Shown piece after piece: positions 1-10,616 of a DNA stretch of 13,250 nt (position 1 is the stretch's first letter; each line of letters opens with the position of its first letter). The notes beneath the pieces are model-generated. The model was not told the DNA's origin, did not search any database, and saw only the letters and a program-made list of their open reading frames with translations. Source of the stretch: Salpingoeca rosetta (Eukaryota > Opisthokonta > Choanoflagellata > Craspedida > Salpingoecidae); assembly GCF_000188695.1 (NCBI RefSeq), contig NW_004754914.1, forward strand, positions 1,228,132 through 1,241,381, in the 5' to 3' direction. Position numbers and translations under genes: made by a program.

Positions 1-74
1 AGCGTGTCTCTCATCTCTTCTTCCGCACGCTCTCATGTTGTCGCTGTGTTTGGGCACTTGAACCCTCTTTGTAG

Positions 75-118
75 GATGCGCGCCAAGTCCGACAGACATG
101 TGCCAACCGCAAGTCGAT
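75..118 (+). CDS. Exon (first visible) of the small left-hand gene
   Basis: This 44-nt exon lies between acceptor ctctttgtag and donor gtaagt. It is read from phase 0 (Asp-Ala-Arg-Gln...) and leaves two bases that form an Ile codon with the first base of the next exon. It is short, so its support comes from strong splice sites and the phase match. Confidence 0.6.
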
Positions 119-584
119 GTAAGTCTTGACAACAATATGACATGCTTATGCTTTGGGAAGATGGGTGCACTCGCAAACCAAATTCACCGCCATAACCTGC
201 AATGAAGCTGTTCGAGTGCTTGCTCCCTCACCGCCTACATTCACACAACAACGCCAACCACTGGCCACACGACATTCTTCTTCTTCTTCTTCTTCTTCTT
301 CTTCTTCTTCTTCGTGCTTTCCCGCCCACACTGTCCACATCCATTGTCCGTCTCTCTCATGATTGGAACGCAGCACGTTGCCGCGCATCGAGGCGCCACG
401 ACACATGGTGGAAGCGCGCAAGCAGGAGAGTCTGGCGGCCCTGACCGCGACGGCCCCAAAGCCAATCCCCGATCACCTCCGAGCGGCGTTGTACGACGGC
501 ATCAGCAAGGAGGGCGCAGGAAGGTGAGCAAGCGCTGCACGTAGGCCTGTCTGAACGTGTTCGATGTGCATGTGTCCACGTCAG

Positions 585-643
<59 letters not shown>

Positions 644-1058
644 ACCCTCCTACGCCTCATCGACTGGTGCATGCTTTGTGTGTATTCCCTTGTTCCCCAA
701 GGGCGCAATACCTGAAGATGCGCAGCGCAATGCCGCTGGAGGCGAAGTACGGATCACCGCAGACAACCACGCAGGCCATGTCGTTTGGGATGGCCGACCT
801 TCAACCCTCTGCAAGCCAAGGCGTGAGTACAAAACGCATGCTTTGAGTGGCATGACATCGGTGATGTGTTCGAGTCTCGTGGATATTCGCCTTGTCATCT
901 TCCTTGTCTTTCTCTTGCACATCCAAGCACACACACACACACACACACACTCACTCACTCACTCATACACACGAACGCAGCCTCGATTTGGCCGCCGCCG
1001 TGTTGTTGGACCATCTTTCTACCGCAAGGATGGTGTTCCGTTCTCCGTCGACGCGTAA
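75..1058 (+). CDS. Small spliced gene, 5'-partial; possible ciliary/axonemal microtubule-associated protein
   Basis: Four exons (75-118, 374-523, 702-822, 981-1058) join in frame across phases 2, 2 and 0 to give about 130 residues ending at TAA 1056-1058. The 5' end is missing: the first visible exon follows a ctctttgtag acceptor and there is no in-frame ATG upstream in the window. Donors are gtaagt, gtgagc and gtgagt, all good consensus. The protein is basic and has no membrane segment or signal peptide. Readable patterns are LPRIEAPRHMVEARKQES, then GRAQYLKMR...P.E.KYGSP.TT, and a C-terminal SFYRKDGVPF. From memory, a GR..YL..R motif with an FYR..G tail occurs in small axonemal microtubule inner proteins such as the SPMIP1/ATP6V1FNB type; that link is unverified. 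I am fairly sure it is coding and unsure of the role. The stop TAA overlaps a GTAAGC that could act as a donor, so a further 3' exon cannot be fully excluded. Confidence 0.72.
275..313 (+). repeat. (TTC)13 trinucleotide array in intron
   Basis: Thirteen perfect TTC units lie in the first visible intron (119-373) of the left-hand gene. The array adds to the pyrimidine-rich stretch upstream of the acceptor at 373. Confidence 0.95.
374..523 (+). CDS. Exon 2 (visible) of the small left-hand gene
   Basis: The acceptor is aacgcag behind a pyrimidine-rich stretch and the donor is AAG|gtgagc. It encodes TLPRIEAPRHMVEARK and continues to the AAG donor. An ATG at 405 lies inside the same frame and would be the start if the upstream exon is not real. 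An in-frame TGA at 360-362 shows the exon cannot extend further left. Confidence 0.75.
588..642 (+). repeat. (TG)n array in intron
   Basis: A near-perfect TG run of about 27 units lies inside intron 524-701 of the left-hand gene. The matching CA-type run in the following intron (928-950, continued by TCAC units to about 966) sits close to its acceptor. Confidence 0.95.
702..822 (+). CDS. Exon 3 (visible) of the small left-hand gene
   Basis: The acceptor is ttccccaag and the donor GGC|gtgagt. The first base completes an Arg codon, followed by AQYLKMRSAMPLEAKYGSP. The exon ends in phase 0. Confidence 0.78.
981..1058 (+). CDS. Terminal exon of the small left-hand gene
   Basis: The acceptor acgaacgcag follows a CA array. 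The frame reads PRFGRRRVVGPSFYRKDGV and ends PFSVDA-stop. The FYRKDGV tail is the most family-like part of this protein. Confidence 0.75.
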   Translation, partial: PRFGRRRVVGPSFYRKDGVPFSVDA

Positions 1059-1581
1059 GCATTGGAGACACCACACCAAGACGTGGCCCACAGCACGCAG
1101 CTGTCTCTCTTCCGCCAATAGACGCTTTCTCGTCCCCACTTCCTCTCCTTGTGTCCTGCACACACTCGCTTGCTTCCCCAACGCTCCTTTTCCTTCTCCC
1201 TATTCTTTGTCGGCTTTCACCACTCCCACCACCACCCCCCCCCCCTCACACGAATGATTCTCAATTGTGCAAGTGCACGCCGCGCGATTGCTGCCTGCAT
1301 GAACTACTCACTCTGCTTCTCCCACACCACATCGGTTGCTTTCTTCATCTGTAACGGACACCATTACCACGCTTGAATGCGGCTGTCTTCTTATTAATTG
1401 CACGCGTGTGAGCATGCGAGCGTGCATCCAACATGATACGTAAACGGTTTGAACAGCAGAAATCGCATACATACATACAGGGGAGTGCGGGAAAACAACG
1501 ACGCACACGTGCGCGCACCCCCCCCCCCCACACACACACACAAAACATGCTTGGTTGATTTATTACGGGATAGATTAGATC
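1059..1581. other. Convergent intergenic spacer
   Basis: This is about 520 bases between the stop of the left + strand gene and the stop of the minus-strand channel gene. It is C- and T-rich and contains two homopolymeric C runs (about 1236-1247 and 1516-1529). I see no convincing exon in it and no AATAAA for the + strand gene. The minus-strand poly(A) signal lies at its right edge. Confidence 0.7.
1559..1564 (-). promoter_or_regulatory. Polyadenylation signal AATAAA of the channel gene
   Basis: On the minus strand AATAAA occurs 17 bases past the TAG stop (1584-1582), in the context GTAATAAATC. A short 3' UTR fits a compact genome and supports the placement of the gene end. Confidence 0.75.
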
Positions 1582-2151
1582 CTAGACGAGAGAGACGGTG
1601 TTGTCTGCGGGGGCGAACTTGTTCAGTCCCATCATCAGCCTGCCCATGCTCTGCCGCCGCCGCTCCACGTCCTCCTCGCCGTGCGTCATCTGCATCGTGC
1701 CCTCCGCGCCTTGGTCGTATTCGCTCGGGTGTACCTCCCGCTCACGCGACACAAACAGCGGGATGTTGTCTGTCCCCAGCACGTCTGCGTCCTGCTGCGG
1801 GCGCTCCAGGTCGCGTGTGCTGCTCACCGATGCAACTCGTGGCAGTGCGCCATCGCCATCAACGCCCTCCTCCGCCACCACGGGCGCCACCACCTCCGAA
1901 TAGCTCAGCTGGCCAGGTGTGCAGATGCTGATGTTCGCCGTGCGGGCAAGCGCCCACTCCGTTGGCCGTGCTATCACATACACAATGTCGCCGACCTTGA
2001 TCGGGGTGTTGAGCGGCGGGTTGGTGAGGACGTACGCGCTTGTCTGCTGGTCTCCAAAGACGCGTTCCTCGTCATCGGACGCGGGCTGGTCTGGTGGTGG
2101 CGACGGCGGCTCGCGCGCCTCATCCATCGCCTCGGCAACGTGCTCGTCAAT
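1582..2151 (-). CDS. Channel exon 17: C-terminal module
   Basis: After an acidic, Pro-rich stretch it contains [20 protein letters not shown] and YVIARPTEW, matching the C-terminal [23 protein letters not shown] element of Slo2. It then runs through about 120 weakly conserved residues to TAG 1584-1582. Confidence 0.92.
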   Translation of the reverse strand: MDEHVAEAMDEAREPPSPPPDQPASDDEERVFGDQQTSAYVLTNPPLNTPIKVGDIVYVIARPTEWALARTANISICTPGQLSYSEVVAPVVAEEGVDGDGALPRVASVSSTRDLERPQQDADVLGTDNIPLFVSREREVHPSEYDQGAEGTMQMTHGEEDVERRRQSMGRLMMGLNKFAPADNTVSLV

Positions 2152-2461
2152 CTGTTGCAGTCACGGTGGTGGTTGTGATGATTGTGGTGGTTGTGGAGTG
2201 AGGACAGGAGGCGGGGAAGGGGGAGGGAGGAAGCGCGCAACAATGGAAGGCGCGGTGCTTGATGCACACTCATGAGCGAGGCCATGCACAACAGCACCGC
2301 AAGCGCATGGGCATGAGGGCACACACACACACACAGACATACACAAGTACACACGAGTTCACACACGAGTACACACACACGCACTCACACACACAGACAT
2401 CCACAAGTACACACGAGTTCACACGAGTACACACAGACACAGACACACACACAGACACACA

Positions 2462-2510
<49 letters not shown>

Positions 2511-2882
2511 GTACACACCTGTCCCTGCTCGTCCTCGCTCTCTGAACGAGATGAGGACGTGGATTCGATGGGCACAGGCGCGGATTGGGCGAGCGTGGAG
2601 ACCTGCGGCACCGACGGAATCATCGACATGTTGATCGTCACACGCGTGGACAGCAGTCCAATACTCACACAGTTCGTTTCCTTGGGAAAGCACGGTTCAC
2701 GACACAATGAGTGATAAGCGAGTTCACGGGACAGGTGGTGGCATTCATGTTGGCAAGGGAAACATCAACTGCATCAGATTATTCAAACACACACACAGAT
2801 ACACACAGAGGCACACAGACACACACAGACAGACAGACAGATACACAGACAGACAGATACACAGGCACACACACACCCAGAG

Positions 2883-2928
<46 letters not shown>

Positions 2929-5786
2929 GGTGCGAACCTTGAGCAGGTAGCGGACGAGCGAGTCGTAGATTGGCGGGCCATCGATGTGACGAAGCAGACG
3001 GGAGGTGATGACAATCTGGGCCAGCACACCGTAATGCGCGTTGACACGCTGCCGCTGCTTCCCATGGGCGGCGTTGCTCGGCGAGAACACGTGCACCCCA
3101 AGCATCTGCTTGATGACCGTGACAATGTCGTATGCCTTCTTATTGTACGCCTGGTACAGCAGCGTGTCAAGCATGGATGCACTGAACACCGTCCCGCTCG
3201 CATACGCCCCGCGGTGCAGAAACCCAAACGGACCTGCAAGCAGGTGAATATGTGTGTGCGTGTGTTAACGTTTGTGAGTGTGAGTGTGAGTGTGAGTGTG
3301 AGTGTGAGTGTGAATGTGAGTGTGTGAGAGAGAGAGAGAGAGTGTGTGTGTGTGTGTGTGTGAGTGTGAGTGTGTGTGTTTGTTCACGTGTGTGTGAGTG
3401 CGGGCTTCAAGAAGAGAGAGAAACCACAACAGCAGACGCAGCAGCAAGCGTGGGTGGTGATGCACATTGCCATCACCCCTGCTTCTCTCTCAACGTACTG
3501 TCTGAGTGCAAGCCCTTCTTGGTTGGCTGGATGGCCTGGTAGCGCATGAAGCGCATGTTGTTGCGATGCACCAACTCTGCAATCATCTTCACAGCAGGAT
3601 ATCGTCTGCGGTGGCGTTGCGGGGCGGAATGAGGCAGGCGATCATGAGATCCAAGCGAGCGGGATGCGGGACAATGCATGACAACCGACATTCACTGACA
3701 TTCCGAAGGTGCATAGACACGCAGACACACATACAGACATGCAGACAGACAGACAGACAGACATACACGGACACACACAGGCACACACACACGCGCGCGC
3801 ACACACACAGGCACACAGACACAGACACACGTTTCACACGCATGGCAGACCTGGCGACTTGGGAGAGAGCGAGGATGGAGGTGGCGTCGGTGAGGTGCGT
3901 GTCCTTGCGCGTGCCGGTGATGTGGGACGGCTTGAGCAGCAGCACAATGTACGCGCGCTGCAGACAGACTTTGATGCGCGGGTCGTGCAGGGACGTCAGG
4001 CCGCCAATGTAGAAGAACACCAGCGGGAACAGCGAGATGAAGTCAAGAAACTGCGGATGCGGCATCTGTGGGCGATGATCAAGGAAGGAAGGAGAGATGG
4101 GGAGACAACACGCGGGTAATCGAGATGTGCGCGACAGTGAGTTCTAGCAGAGCATCCGAGCTGTGGGCAAGTGAATGTGAATGCGACTGCACACACAAGA
4201 CACACAGATACACACACGCACACACAAGACACACACACACACACGCACGCGCGCGCACACACACATACATACACACATGCACAAGACACACACACATACA
4301 CATACATGCACAAGCACACCTTCCGCATGAGGAGGACGATGGGTTTGATCTCGAAGCACTCGAGCTGCACGTAGCGCGCGGCACGGAGATGCGAGAGGAA
4401 GAGATACACGCCCGCACCGCTGCTGCTGTAGTTGGACAGCGTCATGTCCACCACCACGTAGTCGCTGTGCTGCCGCAGTTCGTCTGCAGAGTACGACCCA
4501 AGGTCCAGAGGGTTGCGCCGCTGAGAGCGCCACTTGCGCGGGCGGGCGAGAAGGTGGCACGGCACCTCCACAGACCCAAGATACATGATGTCGCGTGGGA
4601 CGCACTTCACCACAATTTCGTTGCCCGGCTCCCAAAACGTCAGCTTCCGCGGCCGCTGCCTCCTTCCACCACCGCCACCACCGCCACCACCACCACGCCG
4701 TCTGGTCTGCGGTGATGTCGACAGCACACTCGTGCTCATCGCCCGCGTCCGCAGCTGAGACGGGCGACGGCCAGCACCGCTTCTGTCGCCGCCATCACCG
4801 TCACTGCCGCGATGGTGCAGCAGCAGCTGCTGCTGTTGTCTCGACAGCCCGCCCACACGCTCGCCACCGGTGGCACTGCCGCTGTCACTGCTGTTCCCGT
4901 TCCTCTCTTTGTTCCTCACTCGGCTGTCGCCGCTGCTGCCACCATCACCACCCCATGTCGGCACCTGTAAGCTGTGCTTCCTGACAGAGCCTCTAGTTAC
5001 GGCCTGTTGTCCGCTGCTCGATGCAAGCGGTGACCGCCTCCTCATGCCCTCGCTGTTTCGCCGCCGTCGCTGCTGCTGCTGCCTTTCCCCTCCATGTCCA
5101 TTCCCGCCACCGCCACTGCCGCCACTCGGCGAGGATGTCGTCCTGGGCCCGTTGCCGGCTTGTGCGCTCCACATGGTCGCCAGCGGACTGCGCGCCTGTG
5201 TGGACGTGACGTGGCCGGACCGCAACTGCGAATCAAGCACGCTCGGGCGACGCTGCCGCTGCATGCGCCGTGCAGAGACAGTGGCCGACACGACGTACCG
5301 CGAGTGCTCGTTGGCAAACACGTTCGAGGAGATGGAGCGGAGGTGGTCGCGCAGGTCCCGCTCGATGGGGTCCTCTTTGGTCGTCGTCACCTCCCGGATG
5401 TACTCCTCAGCCGTCTTGGCAATGTAGTACGCAACGTCATGCTCCTGCAGCTCAAACTGCGCGCCAGGATTGAGCACAACTTCGCCGACACCAAACCCGC
5501 GGGACTCCGTCTGCGTCGACCCTTCTGGTGCGCCAACAGCAACGCCAATCAGCGTAATCTCGTAGCGCATGGCGCGGTAGCACGCCTTGTTGAACGGCAG
5601 CCCAATAAACTGCTTCAGAAACTTGCTCTCGCTGTCGAAGGCGCGGGGAAAGGGAGGTGGGATGTGTCGGTGATTGTGGTGGGGGTGGACGTGTTGATGA
5701 TTGGGGCTCATGCAGGTAAGGGGGGGGGGTGAGACAAGAATTGACACGCGGAGCAAGAGGATGTAGCCAGACAAACACACACACAC

Positions 5787-5842
<56 letters not shown>

Positions 5843-6760
5843 CCTCAGCTTGATTGCGTAAATCTCGTTTGAGGTGCAACTTGCGTAAAAGTACATGAAG
5901 ACAATGTCGGACTTTCGGTCCCGCAGCTGCCGCAGTTCCTGCCGACAGCGCTCCTGAATTGCCGGCGGAGTCGCCTCTGCACAGTTGAATGAAACATGCA
6001 CGAGCACACATATGGATGGCAGTGCGCAGGATGCCAAATGGGGGGGGGGGGCGGGGGTACCGATGAGTCCGATTGCTTCGTAGCAAACACACGCTCAACC
6101 AAGCAATCCAGAGACGATGCGTGTTGTCATTTTGGGTGCGCGCGTGTGTGTGTGTGTGCGTGTGTGAGATGGTATCAAGCACAGCATGTGATGCTGACCT
6201 GTGCTGAGGCGGGACATGAGGTCCCTCTCTGTGCGGCAGATGAGCTCGTAGCGGTTGCGCAGCTGGGCGTGCCGCGCCGTGTGGAACGTTGTGTGAATCA
6301 GCTGCGTCACCTGCTCGATACAAGTTGGATGATTGAGTGTGTGCATGTGCGCATGTGTGTGAGTGAGCATGTGTGTGTATGTTTGAGTGAGTGAGAGTGC
6401 GCGCTCCATCGGCAACGATGCGATTTCAAAACGGCATTGGCGTTAATTCCAACGCAAGGCACGCGGCAGAAACAGGTTGAGCACATGCACTGACCAGGGT
6501 TGAGATGCCGAGGGTGGTACATGAATACGAGAGGAGAGCAAGCCGTAGCTCTTCGCCGCAGATCACAACGCCATTCACTTTCTCAATGTGGATCGTGTTC
6601 TCCGGCAGCAGAATCTGCACATACTGCCGCACCGTGGGCTGGCGTTTGGGACGAGGGGCGCGATTGAATGTTGTCATGAGCGGCCGGGTGTGGCGTGAGT
6701 GTTGAGTCGAGGATGAGCACGGACCAAGCAATGGCAAGACCAACTTGAAACAACAACAGC

Positions 6761-6791
<31 letters not shown>

Positions 6792-8354
6792 GCAACAACA
6801 ACAACAACAACAACAGCAACAACAACTTAAACAACAGCAACAACAACTTAAACAACAGCAGCAGCAGCAGTGTCAAGACAATGGAGGGAACTGGAGCATT
6901 GGTGTGTGGGTGGGCACCTGGAAGTCGTTGATAGCCCAGGACCTGAGGATGGTACGGGCATCGGCCTCCTCTGCGCTGAAGTCACGGCGTTCGCTGACGA
7001 GGAACACGGCGTCCGCCGTCTGGATCAGCGCCCGGTTCAGGTCCTCCGTCTGCAAAGCACTCCCGCGCAACAGCTGAAGCGCAACACGGGTGGAGGGACG
7101 GAAGGGCGAACAACGCAGGGGTAGGTGAGAGTGAGTGAGTGAGTTAATGGTGTGAGTGAGTGCGTACGGGGTGTGCGTGTGTGTATGTGAGTGTGCGCGT
7201 GAGTGTGTGAGCAGGAGGGGGTCGGACAACACACAGAGGCCAGTGCACATGGTAAGAACCTTTGTCTTGTTGCGCCAACGTGGCTGCTTCAGGAGGGCGA
7301 GAAGCTCGCGTGACGGCTCAACAGAGACCATCACCACCACAAACGGCCGCGTCTCCTGCTTGTCCGCAAAGAACTCAAACAGGAAGTCTGTGTGTGTGTG
7401 TATGTGTGTCGTGTGTGTGTGTGTGTGTGTCGTGTGTGTGCGTGTGTGTCGTGTGTGTGTATGTGTGTCGTGTGTGTGTGTGTGTGTGTCGTGTGTGTGT
7501 GTATGTATGTGTGTGTGTGAGCTGTTGGCAAAACATGTGCAAGACGTGTCAGATGCGTTGGGGAGCAAGGACCCCGCACACCACTGCAGTGAGCATGCCG
7601 ACCTCTGACGGTGTCTGTGTGAACGTGGCCGCCACAGAAGACGACGTGTCCCGTCCTGCTCCGTCCGGAGTAGCTGCCGCCCGTGATGCGGCTCCGCTTG
7701 TAAATCTCCGCCAGACGGCCAAGCTCTCGCGGCAGCAGCACCAGAATCAGCACGATCATTCCAAGCACCTGTGGACCGCGTATCGCGGTGTTGGCGTGGA
7801 TGGCAGTGCAAACAGTAGTGCGACGGCAGTGTGAATGGTAGTGTGAGGCGTGGGGGTGTGACAAGCAGCCTGTGATGGATGCCATGTTGGCGGTCTGTGT
7901 GCGCTGCGTACCCAGAGTCTGCCCGCTGAATTGTCTGGCGTGATGTCGCCGTAACCAACGGTGGAAAAGGTCACCTGCCATCAAAGCAAACGCGCACGCA
8001 CACGAGAGGAGCAGGAGGGAGAGGCGAGAGTTGAGGGATGGGCTGTGTTGTGCATCTTTGTCGTTGCTGTGAATGTTAATTGATGTGAATGATGGCTGCA
8101 TGTGCAAGTCTTTCTGGACACGACCAAAATTGTACGGGGTGGCAGGGTTGCTGCTTACCAGGGAGAACCACAGTGCATCAAACAGATTCAGCTGTTCCTC
8201 CACTCCATTCCTGTTGACGCGGTGGCGGTGAAGTGCAAACGTGCGAGACGCAGTGGCAACTTGAGCGTGGGATGTGTGTGTGTGTGCGTGCGTGCGTGGG
8301 ATGTGTGTGCGTGTGTGTTAACATATGTGTTATCATGTGTGTGGGCATGTGCGC

Positions 8355-8408
<54 letters not shown>

Positions 8409-9997
8409 CCTTGCAAGGTGCTCGACACCGCATGCGGCAGTGAAGAGGATGCAGACAAGCGTGCCGGAAAGATTGATAAAGTCGTAGATGGAGAAGACAG
8501 CATCCTCCGAGCGCCGCTCCAGCCGAATCAGCCCTTCAAGTCGCGTCCGGAACAGCAGCCTGGTCGCGGTTGCAGGTATGTGCGTGCGTGCGTGCGTGTC
8601 AGTGAGTGTCAGTGAGTGAGTGTATGTGTGCGTGTTTGCGGTGGTGTTCAGTGTCAACAGCCAGCAGACACAACACCAGGTGGGCGCGCGTAAGCTGTTC
8701 CTACACAGTCAAGACACACACGCACACATGACATGCAATGACACGCATAGACGCTCTCCTCGGCGGCGCGTGAGAGTAGCAGGCGGCACCTGAGTGACTG
8801 GCGGGCTGCCCAGCAGTGCAGGAACGTTGGGGAGTAGACGTTGTGCCACGTGGTGCAGACAGCAACGAGGAGCGGCACAAAGCACAGCACGTTGAACCAG
8901 TCGTACTGCACACGCGAGGCACAAGCGCACGCAGTGGTAGGAATGGGCGGGAGCAGAGGGTTGAAGGTGGGATATCGAGGAAGAGGAGGAAGAAGTGAGG
9001 GAGGTTGATTGGCGAGACCGTAACGGCCAAGCAATGGCAGTGGTGCAAGTAGCCGGGGAGGGGAGGATTTGTTGAACGGCCAATCAAGGCAGCCAATGTC
9101 ACGGTTGCGTGCAGATGTGGTGAAGTAAATAAGCGCAAGCGTTGGCATGCGCAGGCTTGCACAGATTTGATGTTGGTTGGTTGGTGTCGCAATGAATGTC
9201 AGCACATAAAACCACACACACACACACACACAGACACACAGACACAGACACACAGACACACAGACAGAGAGAGACACACACAGACACAGACACACACAGA
9301 CACACAGACACACACACACACAGACACACAGACACACACACACACACACCAAGGACGTACGAGGTGCATGCGAAGCGGGGTGCCTGGCGATGCGTTGACA
9401 ATGACACGCATTACAGTGTCGATCATCGCCAAGAGCGCAATCACATACTGCATGATGACAATGGGGTACGGCCTGGTCTGGTGCAGGTACGCATCTGCCT
9501 CGTCAAACTCGTCGTACACGTCCGCGATGATGTATAAGCAGCAGGAGACGGTGTAGACGAGCAAGCGAAGAATAATGTACGCTGGCGGGTCACCAGTCGA
9601 CGTGCACACGGGCGCCATGAGGGTGGCCAGGTACAACGTGATGGATGTGGCCGCGGGCGTGTACAGGATCAGCTGCTTGTTGATGGTGGCGTCCATCTCC
9701 TCCACGTGCGACTTCCACACCTCCTCTTCCGTCCAGACACGCTGGCCTTCTTTCTTCTGCTTCTTCTTCTGTGTCTGCTCTCCCTCGTCTTCTCCTTCAA
9801 CACTCTTCTCACTCGTGCCGTTCTCTTGCTGCAACAACAACCGCTGCTGCTGCTGCTGCTGTTGTCGTCGTCGTTGTTGTTGTTGTTGTGGGGCCGAAGG
9901 CTGGTGCGCTGTTCGCGTCACCTCTGTCGACGTGTCCGTGACAGTGATGATGTGCTCACTACTTCGCTGTTGCTGATTCTGCTGTTGTTGTTGTTGC

Positions 9998-10073
<76 letters not shown>

Positions 10074-10543
10074 GCGCTGCGTGGTTGACAGAGGCAGCAA
10101 GCTGCTGGTCACCATCAATGCATTGGTCACCACCAGTGTCCCCGCGACTACCACCACCACCACCACCAACATCGCCACTGTTCGCCGATCTTGCGTCTTC
10201 TCCAAGTTGCTCCTCCCCCTCTTCCTCGCTCGAGATGCAGCACACGTCAAACTCCACGGGTGCCATGTCATCCCCATCGCCTTGCCCTTGGGTCGACGAC
10301 CGCGCTGTTGCTGTTGCTGTTGCTGTTGGTGTCGGTGATGACGATGACGGCGTTGTGCCCACAGCCCCCGCGCTCTGCTCACTGCCTTGCGAGTGCTCCC
10401 TGCTTGCCCGTGTGTCTTCTCCACCTCGTGTTTGGTCGCGGCCTTCACTGCTCTGCGACGTGAACACAGAGTCTCCACTGTCATCCTGCTCGCTATCGCC
10501 ATCAGCGTGTGCTGTGTGGCTACCACTATGGGGTGCAGGCATT

Positions 10544-10576
<33 letters not shown>

Positions 10577-10577
10577 C

Positions 10578-10616
<39 letters not shown>

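Noticed and set aside
564..1058. Long open frames rich in Cys-Val or His-Thr across TG/CA arrays, here and at many other places
   Set aside because: TG and CA dinucleotide runs contain no stop codon in any frame, so they open long frames by chance. The real exons beside them are read in defined frames and stop at splice sites.
1054..1060. GTAAGC overlapping the TAA stop of the left-hand gene as a donor
   Set aside because: The protein ends naturally after SFYRKDGVPF and no convincing following exon is seen in 1059-1581. It remains a minor possibility.
7388..7520. Regularly interrupted CA/CGACA array as a satellite or CRISPR-like element
   Set aside because: The units are short dinucleotide derivatives with no unique spacers; it is an impure microsatellite ending in the splice acceptor.
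9349..9350. Alternative exon 1 donor at TTG|GTGTGTG inside the TG array
   Set aside because: It leaves phase 2, which breaks the frame into the S3 exon (YDWFNV). GTACGT at 9360 gives the needed phase 0.
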